In this document: positions 55,401 through 63,744 of the stretch, piece by piece | Layout: each line of letters opens with the position of its first letter | How positions within the stretch are numbered: the first letter of the stretch is position 1 | DNA from: Hymenobacter actinosclerus | GTDB lineage: Bacteria; Bacteroidota; Bacteroidia; Cytophagales; Hymenobacteraceae | DNA length: 64,000 nucleotides | Assembly: GCF_900111515.1 (NCBI RefSeq) | Contig: NZ_FOHS01000001.1 | Coordinates: 124,001-188,000, forward strand | Reading direction: 5' to 3' | Program-made: the position numbers and the translations under genes | The notes under the pieces: model-generated | Seen by the model: the letters and a program-made list of their open reading frames with translations, nothing else | Told to the model about the DNA's origin: nothing | Databases searched by the model: none

Positions 55401-56825
55401 ATGAATACTACTTTATTTCGCAAATCTGCGCCGATGCTGGCCCTGCTGGGCCTCGGCCTGAGCGCCTGCCAGCCCGACCTGGAGAAAGACTTCAAGCCCA
55501 GCAGCGGCACGGCCGACTTCTCCAACTACATTGCCGTGGGCAACTCGCTGACGGCCGGTTACTCCGACGGTGGTTTGTATCTGGACGGCCAGCAGCAGTC
55601 GTACCCAGCCCTGCTGGCGGAGCAGTTCGCTACGGCTGGTGGCGGCGAGTTCGTGCAGCCGCTGTTCGGTGCGGGCCAGGAAAACGGCTCGGGCTACATT
55701 CGGTTGGTTAACATCGTAAACGGGGCTCCCGTGACGGCCAACGTAACCGACAAGCTGGCCCTGCGGGCTGGTTCGGCCCCCGGCAAACCGCTTTACACCA
55801 AGTACACCGACAAAATCAACAACCTCGGTGTACCGGGCATTCGCCTGTCGGATATCGAAACGCCTGGCTACGGCAGCGTGCAGGGCAACCCCTTCTTCGA
55901 GCGGATTACGCCCGATGCGCAGGCTGGCCAGACGTACTTGGCGCGGGTAGCGGCTTCCAATCCTACCTTCTTCACCAACTGGCTGGGCAACAACGACGTG
56001 CTGGGCTACGCCACGGCCGGCGGCGCGGCCAACTCCCTCACTCCGCTGGCTGATTTCACCAGCAAGAATTCGAAGCTGATTGACGCCCTGACTGCCAACG
56101 GCGCCAAAGGCGTGGTCGTTACCATTCCTGACGTAACGACGATTCCGTTCTTCACCACCGTGGGCCCCAGCTTCCGCACTACCCTGGAAGGGCTGAAAGT
56201 GCCTGGCCTGGTGATTCAGACGGGTTCTGCCCCTGGCGGACCTACTACGGCCAACCGCAAGCAGATTACTACTGCCGACATCAAGGCCGTAGATGGCACC
56301 GGCCGGCAGTTGTTTACGTTGATTTCTTCTCCTTTCCTGGGGCTGCTGAACACCAAAACGGGTCGCCCATGGCGCTACGTGTATGGCCAGAGCGGCCAGC
56401 CTGCCGCGGGTTTCCCGCTGTTTCTGGCGGCCTACGGCATTGATACCACGGCTGCCTTCGGCGTGTCGGCCGGCAACCCCATCCCCAGCCTGTTTGTGCT
56501 CGACGACGTAGAGCAGGCCGCGGTGAAGAAAGCCACGACGGATTTCAATGCGGCCATTACCGCCAAAGCTGCGTCTAAGGAGCTGGCTGTATTCGATGCC
56601 AACGCCTTCTTCTCTAAAGTGGCCACCAATGGCCTCGTAGTGAACGGCATAAACAACACGGCCGGCTTCGTGAGTGGTAACCTGTTCTCGCTCGACGGCG
56701 TGCACCCTACGCCCCGCGGCTACGCTGTTGTGGCCAACGAGATAATCAAGGTTATCAACTCGGCCTACCAGGCTAAAGTGCCGGCGGTAAACCCGAGCGA
56801 CTACCGGGGCGTGAAATTCCCGTAA
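55401..56825 (+). CDS. SGNH/GDSL hydrolase lipoprotein
   Basis: A 474-residue protein with a lipobox (LGLSAC, Cys23). The SGNH blocks are present: block I GNSLTAGYSDGG with Ser49, block III GNNDVLGYA, and block V DGVHPTPRGYAVVAN carrying the catalytic Asp and His. It would be an esterase or lipase on the periplasmic face or cell surface. About 100 residues are inserted between the blocks compared with minimal family members. It is co-transcribed with the FadL-type channel (27-base gap) and ends with a strong terminator. Confidence 0.92.
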   Translation: MNTTLFRKSAPMLALLGLGLSACQPDLEKDFKPSSGTADFSNYIAVGNSLTAGYSDGGLYLDGQQQSYPALLAEQFATAGGGEFVQPLFGAGQENGSGYIRLVNIVNGAPVTANVTDKLALRAGSAPGKPLYTKYTDKINNLGVPGIRLSDIETPGYGSVQGNPFFERITPDAQAGQTYLARVAASNPTFFTNWLGNNDVLGYATAGGAANSLTPLADFTSKNSKLIDALTANGAKGVVVTIPDVTTIPFFTTVGPSFRTTLEGLKVPGLVIQTGSAPGGPTTANRKQITTADIKAVDGTGRQLFTLISSPFLGLLNTKTGRPWRYVYGQSGQPAAGFPLFLAAYGIDTTAAFGVSAGNPIPSLFVLDDVEQAAVKKATTDFNAAITAKAASKELAVFDANAFFSKVATNGLVVNGINNTAGFVSGNLFSLDGVHPTPRGYAVVANEIIKVINSAYQAKVPAVNPSDYRGVKFP

Positions 56826-56846
56826 CCAGCCGAACTTCTGACGACC

Positions 56847-56882
56847 AAAAAGCGCCCGCCTCGATTGAGGCGGGTGCTTTTT
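56847..56882. terminator. Bidirectional terminator after the SGNH hydrolase gene
   Basis: AAAAAGCGCCCGCCTC and GAGGCGGGTGCTTTTT form a 16-bp stem with one G-T pair and a four-base loop, with a T-run after. It serves the hydrolase and the converging YpdA-type gene. Confidence 0.9.
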
Positions 56883-56901
56883 TTGTCGAGCCGTGTTCAA
56901 C

Positions 56902-57933
56902 TCAGCGGTTCCCCAGCTGTACGGGCTGCAGTACCTCGGGCAGATTGGGGGCCGGCGCACCGGCCAGGCGGGCGGCAATGAGCTGGGCGTGGTAGCGGCC
57001 GTTTTCGATAAACCAGCGGCTGGTGTTGCGGCCGCCGCACACGGTGCCGGCCAGGTACAGGCCCGGGCGGTTGGTTTCCAGCGTGTCGGCGTCGTGCGCG
57101 GGCGTCTGGGCCGCGTCGGTGCCGCACGCAATGCCCAGGGCCGCCAGAAACGAGAAATCGGGGTGGTAGCCGGTGAGGGCGTATACGAACTGCGCCGGGA
57201 GCGTGCGCGGCCCCTCGGGCGTGGCCACCTCCACGGCGCCGGGCGTAATACGGGTAGCGGTGCTGTTGAATAGGGCCCCGATGCGGCCTTCGTTGATGCG
57301 GTTGACGAGGTCGGGCCGGATCCAGTACTTAACCGAATCGGGAATATCGGGGCCGCGCACGAGCAGGGTGGGGCGGGCGCCGGCCCGTAGCAGCTGCAGC
57401 GCGGCTTTGGCGGCCGAGTTTTTGGCTCCTATAATCACCACGTCCTGTTCGGCGTGGGCATAGGGCTCCTTGTAGTAGTGCGACACGTGGGGCAGGTTTT
57501 CGCCCGGCACGTTCAGGTAGTTGGGCAGGTCGTAGAAGCCGGTGGCCACAATCACGTAGCGGGTGCGCAGGCGGCCCTTATCGGTAACGAGGGTGAAGCG
57601 GCCCTGCTCACCTTCCAGCCCGATCACCCGCTCGTAGAGGCGCAGCGTCAGGTTTTCGGCCTGGGCCACGCGGCGGTAGTAGTCGAGCGCGTCCTCGCGC
57701 AGGGGCTTATAGTGCAGCGTCGTCATGGGGTAGCCCCCGATTTCGAGCAGCTCGGGCGTCGAGAAGAACTCCATGTTGGTAGGATAGCCCACCAGCGAGT
57801 TCACCAGCGCGCCCTTGTCGAGCACCACGGCGCTCAGGCCCCGCCGCTGCACTTCCAGCGCGCAGGCCAGCCCCACCGGTCCGGCCCCGATTACGGCCAC
57901 ATCGAAGCGGGATTCAGTTTCAGAAGCATTCAT
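56902..57933 (-). CDS. YpdA-family FAD/NADPH oxidoreductase (bacillithiol disulfide reductase-like)
   Basis: A 343-residue flavoprotein. The FAD dinucleotide fold is at the start (DVAVIGAGPVGLACALEVQR) and the NADPH fold in the middle (DVVIIGAKNSAAKAALQLLR). YPTNMEFFSTPELLEIGG, VIVATGFYDLPNYLNVPG, LTGYHPDFSFLAALGI and AGTVCGGRNTSRWFIENGRY are characteristic of YpdA. YpdA reduces oxidised bacillithiol. The cysteine that S. aureus YpdA has just after GGGP is valine here (V20), with C24 close by. A 31-base gap to the DoxX-like gene suggests an operon. Confidence 0.88.
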   Translation of the reverse strand: MNASETESRFDVAVIGAGPVGLACALEVQRRGLSAVVLDKGALVNSLVGYPTNMEFFSTPELLEIGGYPMTTLHYKPLREDALDYYRRVAQAENLTLRLYERVIGLEGEQGRFTLVTDKGRLRTRYVIVATGFYDLPNYLNVPGENLPHVSHYYKEPYAHAEQDVVIIGAKNSAAKAALQLLRAGARPTLLVRGPDIPDSVKYWIRPDLVNRINEGRIGALFNSTATRITPGAVEVATPEGPRTLPAQFVYALTGYHPDFSFLAALGIACGTDAAQTPAHDADTLETNRPGLYLAGTVCGGRNTSRWFIENGRYHAQLIAARLAGAPAPNLPEVLQPVQLGNR

Positions 57934-57964
57934 GCAGGGTAAACGGGCGGCGGTGGCGTTCTGT

Positions 57965-58396
57965 TTAAAGCGGCCGCCGGGCCAGCAGGGCCTTTAGCGC
58001 CCCGGTGCTCCACAGCGCCCAGCCAATCAGCACGGGCTGAAAGAACAGGCGGCCCAGGCGCTTGGCGTCGGTATCGAGGCCGAAAGCTGACAGGTGGTGC
58101 GTGTACTGGTGGATATTACCCGGAAACACGGCCGCGTAGAACAGTCCCAGCCCCAGGCCCATGCGTACCCGGTTACGGCCCTTCAGCGCCAGCAGCCCCA
58201 GGCCCAACCCGATTTCGACCACGCCCGAAGCCAGCACGGTCGTGTCTTTATCGAGCGGAATAAAATCGGGTACCTGGGCCTGAAACTCCTGGCGCTGGAA
58301 GGTGAGGTGGCCGGTGCCGGCCACGACCATAAAAGTGCCCAGCAGCCCGCGGGCTACGTTTTGCAGGGTGGTGGTGTGGGGTGCTTTCGATGCCAT
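57965..58396 (-). CDS. DoxX-like four-helix membrane protein
   Basis: A 143-residue protein with four membrane segments (LLGTFMVVAGTGHLTFQRQE, ASGVVEIGLGLGLLALKGRN, MGLGLGLFYAAVFPGNIHQY, FFQPVLIGWALWSTGALKA). The GH in segment 1 and PGNIHQY motif in segment 3 are usual for the DoxX/MauE-like group in Bacteroidota. These proteins are linked to respiratory or thiol-redox functions without a firm activity. It lies directly upstream of the YpdA-type reductase gene on the same strand, which fits a redox role. Confidence 0.82.
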   Translation of the reverse strand: MASKAPHTTTLQNVARGLLGTFMVVAGTGHLTFQRQEFQAQVPDFIPLDKDTTVLASGVVEIGLGLGLLALKGRNRVRMGLGLGLFYAAVFPGNIHQYTHHLSAFGLDTDAKRLGRLFFQPVLIGWALWSTGALKALLARRPL

Positions 58397-58467
58397 AAGA
58401 AGGGGCCGGGATAGGGCCGGCTCCGGGCTATACGGCCCATTGGCCGGCCAAGATGCTGATTGTAGGC

Positions 58468-58503
58468 TTCCTGCTAGTTGGAATTGAACCCACCTCCGCT
58501 TGG
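58468..58503 (-). other. Sequence resembling a tRNA 3' end (fragment)
   Basis: On the minus strand GTGGG-TTCAATT-CCAAC forms a T-arm-like stem-loop with one mismatch, followed by TAGCAGG-A in the position of an acceptor strand. No matching 5' half is found upstream, so it is not a complete tRNA. It could be a chance match or a tRNA fragment left by integration. Confidence 0.25.
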
Positions 58504-58623
58504 CTGAACGGTGAATTGGAGCATTTTAGAGTGAGATACCTGTCTTTTGGTACCCAAGCAACTATTGCGGCACCAGCATGGTCAGACGGGTAATTGATTT
58601 CACTCTTTCACTCATCAGCGCTT

Positions 58624-59151
58624 ATGAAAACCCCCATCCATGCCGTTGCGCCCTTGTTTCTACTGGTTCTGCTCGGCTCCTGCTCTAAAGAGAAAGCCGA
58701 GCCTACTGGTCTCAACGATACGAAGTGGCGACTAACTGCCCAGACCCGAGAGCAATACTCGAAGGGGGGCTCCCCATGGCGCAGCCATAATGGTTCTGGA
58801 TGTTTAGGGCTGAATACCCTTACGTTCGCTGCCTCCGGCCAAGTACTTTGGACGCGGGAGACAGGGAGTTGTTCTCCCTATTATGATGTCTATGGTAAAA
58901 TGCGAGGGAATGTGTGGGGGCAGTGGAAACTAAACGATTCACCCTCCCAACTACGGATTACCCCCGATAGCAAATTGCTTTTTCCGGCTAACTATAATGC
59001 GCTACCGGTAACAATAAACTCATATTGGACAGATGAACCGTACGAAGTTGTAGAACTGAACGCCACTACGCTTATACTGAGTAGAACCCATACGTTTCCG
59101 CAGGATTCAGTTTACATTTCAAAAGATACGTTCACCCGGGTAGCAGAGTAA
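58624..59151 (+). CDS. Low-GC lipoprotein of unknown function
   Basis: A 175-residue protein with a lipobox (FLLVLLGSC). The mature part is lipocalin-like in layout: LNDTKWRLTAQTREQYSKGG, a cysteine pair (SGCLG and TGSCS), NVWGQWKLNDSPSQLRITPD and YEVVELNATTLILSRTHTF, which resembles the pattern of DUF5004/lipocalin-like Bacteroidota lipoproteins. Base composition is markedly more AT-rich than its neighbours, suggesting acquisition. The ATG at 58624 starts the signal peptide. Confidence 0.75.
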   Translation: MKTPIHAVAPLFLLVLLGSCSKEKAEPTGLNDTKWRLTAQTREQYSKGGSPWRSHNGSGCLGLNTLTFAASGQVLWTRETGSCSPYYDVYGKMRGNVWGQWKLNDSPSQLRITPDSKLLFPANYNALPVTINSYWTDEPYEVVELNATTLILSRTHTFPQDSVYISKDTFTRVAE

Positions 59152-59232
59152 GCAATCAAAGACGGCAAAATAATCTTGTCGTAGTTGATGAGTCGCGCAG
59201 CCAACAAGCCAAATGCGGTTGCAAAGCCCTGC

Positions 59233-62151
59233 CTAATGTGCCTGCAGCCAGTTCTCGCCGGTGCCTACTTCCACCTCCAGGGGCACGCCGTGGGGCAGGA
59301 GTAGCGCGGTGGCCATCAGTTCCTTTATTTTGGGCGTGATGTAGGCTACTTCTTCGCGCACGGCGTCGAACACCAGTTCGTCGTGGACCTGCAGAATCAT
59401 GCGGGTGCCGAGCTTTTCCTGCACCAGCCACTCGTGGATGTTGATCATGGCCTTCTTGATGATGTCGGCCGCGGTGCCCTGGATGGGGGCGTTGATGGCG
59501 TTGCGCTCGGTGTAGCCGCGCAGCGTGGCGTTGCGCGAGTTGATGTCGCGCAGGTAGCGGCGGCGGCCGAGCAGCGTTTCGGCGTACTCCAGCTCGCGGG
59601 CCCGGTTGATGCTCTCGTCCATGTACTGCTTCACCGACGGAAACTCCTCGAAGTAGGTCTCGATGATATCAACCGCTTCCTTACGGCCGATGCCGATACG
59701 CTGGGCCAGCCCGAAGGCCGAAATGCCGTAGATGATGCCGAAATTGACCGTTTTGGCCTTGCGCCGCATCTCACCATCCACCTCGCTCAGCGGCACTTTG
59801 AACACCTTGCTGGCCGTGCTGGTATGAATATCCTGGCCCAGCCGGAAGGCCTCAATCATCGTTTTGTCGCCCGCGAAGTCGGCCATGATGCGCAGTTCCA
59901 CCTGCGAGTAGTCGGCCGCCAGCAGCAGGTGGCCGGCGTCGCGGGGCACGAAGGCCTTGCGGATTTCGCGGCCCTTCTCGGTGCGGATGGGAATGTTCTG
60001 CAGGTTGGGATTGGTGCTCGATAGGCGCCCGGTGGCCGTAACGGCCTGGTTGAAGCTGGTATGCACCCGCCCGTCGAGCTCGCACACCAGCTGGGGCAGG
60101 GCCTCAACGTAGGTGGAGCGCAGCTTGCTGAGCTGGCGGTACTCCAGAATCAGGCCCGCGATGGGCGCGTCGGCGGCCAGCTGGCTCAGGATTTCCTCGC
60201 CGGTGGCGTACTGGCCGGTTTTGGTTTTCTTGATTTTCTTGCCGCCCAGGTCCATTTTATCGAACAGGATTTCGCCGAGCTGCTTGGGCGAGCCGATGTT
60301 GAACTCCTCGCCGGCCTCCTGGTAAATCTGGCCTTCCAGCTCCGTGATGTAGCCCTGCAACTCGGCCGAATACTCGCCCATGGCCACCGAATCAATCTTC
60401 ACGCCCTCGTATTCGATGGCCGCCAGCACCGGCACCAGCGGGTTTTCCACCTCGTTGAGCAAATCCAGTAGCCCCACTTCTTTTAGCAGCGGCTCGAATA
60501 CGTGCTTGAGTTGCAGCGTCACGTCGGCATCTTCGCAGGCGTAGTCGGCCACCTCGGCGGGCGGCAGGTCGGCCATGGTTTTCTGGTTTTTGCCCTTGGC
60601 GCCGATGAGGGCCGTGATGGGCACCGGCGTGTAGTGCAGGTAAGTTTCGGCCAGCACATCCATGCCGTGGCGCATGTCGGGCTCCAGCAGGTAGTGGGCC
60701 AGCATGGTATCAAACAGCGGCCCCCGAATCTCGACGCCGTAATGCTTGAGAATGGTGAGGTCGTACTTGATGTTCTGGCCCACTTTTACAATGCCTTCGG
60801 CATCAAAAAACGGCCGAAACTCGTCCACCAGGGCCTGGGCGGCTGCCTCGCTATCCTGGGGCACGGGCACGTAGTAGGCCTCGCCGGGCAGCCAGCAGAA
60901 CGAGAGGCCCACGAGCCGCGAGGTCATGGTGTCGAGGCCGGTGGTTTCGGTGTCGAAGCTGACTTCGGTTTGCAGCAGCAGGAACTCCAGCAGCTCGGCC
61001 CGCAGCTCGGGCGTGTCCATCAAATGGTACTGGTGCGCCACGTCCTCCAGCGTGCGGCGGGGGCCGGCGGGCGCGCCCACCTGGCCGGTGCGGCCCTCCT
61101 CGGCCCCGATAGCCACGGCCGCATCCGAGGACGCGCCGAACAGGCTGCCCTGGCCGGCGGCGGCCACTGAGGGCCGCCGGGCCCCGCGCGGGGTGGGGGT
61201 GCCGCCGTTGGTCACGCCGGCCGCGCTGCCGGCTCCGTCGCCGAGGACGCGGGCGGCCAGCTGGCGGAATTCCAGCTCGTCGAACAGGCGGCGCAGCTCC
61301 TCAATATCGGGCTGGTCGAGGATGAGTTTATCGGCCTCAAACTCAATGGGGACGTTTAAATGAATGGTAGCCAGCTCCTTGCTCATGAGGCCCTGCTCGG
61401 CAAACTCGCGCACGTTCTGCTGCTGCTTGCCCTTGAGCTTGTCCACGTTAGCAATCAGGCCCTCCACCGAGCCGTACTCTTGAATCAGCTTTTTGGCCGT
61501 TTTCTCACCGATGCCCGGAATGCCCGGGATGTTGTCGGAAGCGTCGCCCTGCAGGCCCAGAATATCAATTACCTGCTCCACGCGCTCAATCTCGAAGCGT
61601 TGCAGTACGTGGGCCACGTCGAGGATTTCGGCGGCGTTGCCCATGAAGGCCGGCCGGTAGATTTTCACGCACTCGGTTACCAGCTGGCAGTAATCCTTGT
61701 CGGGCGTCATCATGTACACCTCGCCAAAGCCCTGCTGCTCGGCCCGGCCGGCCAGCGTGCCAATCACGTCGTCGGCCTCATAGCCTTCCACCATCAGAAT
61801 GGGAATGTGAAAGGCTTTGATAATCTGCTTGATGTAGGGAATGGCCAGGCCGATATCCTCGGGCATGGCCTGGCGCTGGGCTTTGTAGTCGGCAAACTGC
61901 TCGTGCCGAAACGTCTTCTTGGCCGCGTCAAACGCCACCCCGATGTGGGTGGGTTTTTCCTTTTGCAGCACCTCCACCAGCGTGTTGGTAAAGCCCAGAA
62001 TGGCCCCGGTGTTCAGGCCCTTGGAGTTCACCCGCGGGTTCTTGCTGAAAGCGAAGTGGGCGCGGTAAATCAGGGCGAAGGCGTCGAGCAGGAACAGCTT
62101 GCGGACGGGAGCAACGGGGGCAACAGCAGTGGTTTCGGCGGAGTCGGTCAT
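59233..62151 (-). CDS. polA: DNA polymerase I
   Basis: A 972-residue polymerase with all three domains. The 5' nuclease spans about 1-300 (FALIYRAHFAFSKNPRVNSK, GLQGDASDNIPGIPGIGEKT). A Gly/Ala/Thr-rich linker (about 305-360) leads to the 3'-5' exonuclease with D400-T-E402 (VSFDTETTGLD) intact. The polymerase domain has motif A DYSQVELRIMADFAGD, motif B RRKAKTVNFGIIYG and motif C QVHDELVFD. It fills gaps and removes RNA primers. It appears monocistronic. Confidence 0.96.
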   Translation of the reverse strand: MTDSAETTAVAPVAPVRKLFLLDAFALIYRAHFAFSKNPRVNSKGLNTGAILGFTNTLVEVLQKEKPTHIGVAFDAAKKTFRHEQFADYKAQRQAMPEDIGLAIPYIKQIIKAFHIPILMVEGYEADDVIGTLAGRAEQQGFGEVYMMTPDKDYCQLVTECVKIYRPAFMGNAAEILDVAHVLQRFEIERVEQVIDILGLQGDASDNIPGIPGIGEKTAKKLIQEYGSVEGLIANVDKLKGKQQQNVREFAEQGLMSKELATIHLNVPIEFEADKLILDQPDIEELRRLFDELEFRQLAARVLGDGAGSAAGVTNGGTPTPRGARRPSVAAAGQGSLFGASSDAAVAIGAEEGRTGQVGAPAGPRRTLEDVAHQYHLMDTPELRAELLEFLLLQTEVSFDTETTGLDTMTSRLVGLSFCWLPGEAYYVPVPQDSEAAAQALVDEFRPFFDAEGIVKVGQNIKYDLTILKHYGVEIRGPLFDTMLAHYLLEPDMRHGMDVLAETYLHYTPVPITALIGAKGKNQKTMADLPPAEVADYACEDADVTLQLKHVFEPLLKEVGLLDLLNEVENPLVPVLAAIEYEGVKIDSVAMGEYSAELQGYITELEGQIYQEAGEEFNIGSPKQLGEILFDKMDLGGKKIKKTKTGQYATGEEILSQLAADAPIAGLILEYRQLSKLRSTYVEALPQLVCELDGRVHTSFNQAVTATGRLSSTNPNLQNIPIRTEKGREIRKAFVPRDAGHLLLAADYSQVELRIMADFAGDKTMIEAFRLGQDIHTSTASKVFKVPLSEVDGEMRRKAKTVNFGIIYGISAFGLAQRIGIGRKEAVDIIETYFEEFPSVKQYMDESINRARELEYAETLLGRRRYLRDINSRNATLRGYTERNAINAPIQGTAADIIKKAMINIHEWLVQEKLGTRMILQVHDELVFDAVREEVAYITPKIKELMATALLLPHGVPLEVEVGTGENWLQAH

Positions 62152-62272
62152 AGGATAGCGAAGGTACGCAGGGCGAGGCGAGATGGGAAAGCCCCTGGGC
62201 GGCAGCGGGCGGGCGGGCCGTATCTTGGCCCCGGTGCCGACGCCTTGCGGCGCCTTCTCTCTACTATTTTCG

Positions 62273-62920
62273 ATGCCAATGGTTTGCCGACTGTTTTATT
62301 TGCTGGCCGCGGGGCTGCTGCTGCTGACGGCCGCGCCGCTACCAGCCCAGCCCACTGCCCAACGGCCCGGCCCTACCGAGCATGCCCGCTAGGTGGCTGT
62401 TTTCCAGCAGGAGTTGAACGCCGAGTTCACCGACCCGGCCCGCAGCCCGCTGTCGGCCAAAGAGCGGCGGGCCTTTGCCGGGCTGCCCTTCTACCCGCCC
62501 GATTACGCGGTGTGCGTGCTGGCCCGCTTCGTGCCCGACTCGCTGGGGCCGGTTTTCGCCATGCCTACCAGCACGGCCAGCCGGCCGCTATACCGCCGGT
62601 ATGGCGAACTGCAGTTCGAGCTGAACGGCCAGCCGCAGCGGCTGCAGGTGTATCAGGGCCTGGATCTGCTGGCCAACCCCGCCTACCGCGACTACCTGTT
62701 CGTGCCCTTCACCGACCGCACCAACGGCCGCGGCTCCTACGGCGGCGGCCGCTACCTCGACCTGCGCCGCGGCCAGATCCGGGGCGGACAGGTGGTACTC
62801 GATTTCAACAAGGCCTACAACCCCTCGTGCGCCTACGCCGCGGGCTACGCCTGCCCCGTACCGCCGCCCGAAAACCGGCTGCCCGTGGCCGTGGAAGCGG
62901 GCGTCCGGCACCAGCAGTAG
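62273..62920 (+). pseudogene. DUF1684-type gene interrupted by an in-frame amber codon
   Basis: From the ATG at 62273 the frame reads a signal peptide (CRLFYLLAAGLLLLTAAPLP) and continues to EHAR, where a TAG (62390-62392) interrupts it. The same frame then runs on with VAVFQQELNAEFTDPARSPL to the end. The second part is a DUF1684 domain: AGLPFYPPDYAVCVLARFVP, YLFVPFTDRTNGRGSYGGGR, and the terminal AYNPSCAYAAGYACPVPPPE with its cysteines. One base change separates the two parts. A GTG directly after the TAG could restart translation but would lose the leader, so export would fail. Confidence 0.78.
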
Positions 62921-62994
62921 GCCGCCGACCGTCTGATTGCTAACTAAGTGGCCCGGTTTGGCGTAAGGCAGGTGAACCTAATCTTACTTTCCTT

Positions 62995-63585
62995 ATGAAA
63001 TCTTCCCAAACTGATTCCAACAACGAGCCCAAAACCAAAGCCAAGTCGTCCGGCATGCTGGGCAAGCTAGTGGGCGGCGCCTTGCTGGCGCTGGGCGTGA
63101 GCTACCTGGTAAACAAAACCCAGGGCAAAAAAACCGCTGTGTCCGACGACGAAACCGGTACGCTGCAGGAGCTGCTGCTGTTCGTGAACGACCGGATTGC
63201 CGGCTATAAGCGGGCCGTGGATGAAAGCAAGGATGCTGAGCTGACCGGCTACTACAAGCAGCTCGTAAGCCAGAGCCAGCAGTTTGCCAACCAGCTCAAC
63301 CAGCACCTGCGCCAGCTGGGCGGCGGCCGCGAAACAGGCACCACGCTCAAAGGCAAGCTCTACCGCCGCTGGATGGACGCCAAAGCCACCGTCACCGGCT
63401 CCGACGAAAAAGCCATCCTGGCCGCCAACGTGTATGGTGAAGAGTGGGCCCTTAAAGCCTACCAGGATGCCCTCGACAGCCAGAGCCTGACCGGCCAGCT
63501 GCGCCAGGAAGTGGAGCGCCAGTTCGAAAAGTCGCAGCAGACCTACGACAAGCTCAAGAAGCTCGAAGGCAAGCAGTCGGCCTAG
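62995..63585 (+). CDS. PA2169-type four-helix-bundle protein (DUF2383)
   Basis: A 196-residue protein. A hydrophobic segment near the N-terminus (GMLGKLVGGALLALGVSYLV) is followed by the DUF2383 ferritin-like bundle: LQELLLFVNDRIAGYKRAVD, LTGYYKQLVSQSQQFANQLN, GTTLKGKLYRRWMDAKATVT and NVYGEEWALKAYQDALD. Members adopt a ferritin-like helical bundle, often without metal ligands, and are linked to stress. The role is unknown. It ends with a strong terminator. Confidence 0.85.
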   Translation: MKSSQTDSNNEPKTKAKSSGMLGKLVGGALLALGVSYLVNKTQGKKTAVSDDETGTLQELLLFVNDRIAGYKRAVDESKDAELTGYYKQLVSQSQQFANQLNQHLRQLGGGRETGTTLKGKLYRRWMDAKATVTGSDEKAILAANVYGEEWALKAYQDALDSQSLTGQLRQEVERQFEKSQQTYDKLKKLEGKQSA

Positions 63586-63634
63586 AGTTGCGCTATCCGC
63601 TGCCAGTTAGCGGCCGCTAGCTTCTCTGCCAAGT

Positions 63635-63686
63635 AAACCGCGGCCCGCATAACTCCTGATTGGAGTTGCGCGGGCCGCGGTTTTTT
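63635..63686 (+). terminator. Strong terminator after the DUF2383 gene
   Basis: AAACCGCGGCCCGC and its complement GCGGGCCGCGGTTTTTT, with further AACTCC/GGAGTT pairing in the inner part, form a long GC-rich stem followed by T residues. It may also serve the converging gene at the window edge. Confidence 0.9.
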
Positions 63687-63744
63687 ACGCTTGCACCATT
63701 CTGCTAATCTAAAAGCTGCTGGCCGACAGCCACTAACCAACGGA

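Noticed and set aside
58468..58503. A complete tRNA gene on the minus strand
   Set aside because: Only the T-arm and acceptor 3' strand are recognisable. The matching 5' acceptor strand (CCTGCTA) and an anticodon stem are missing.
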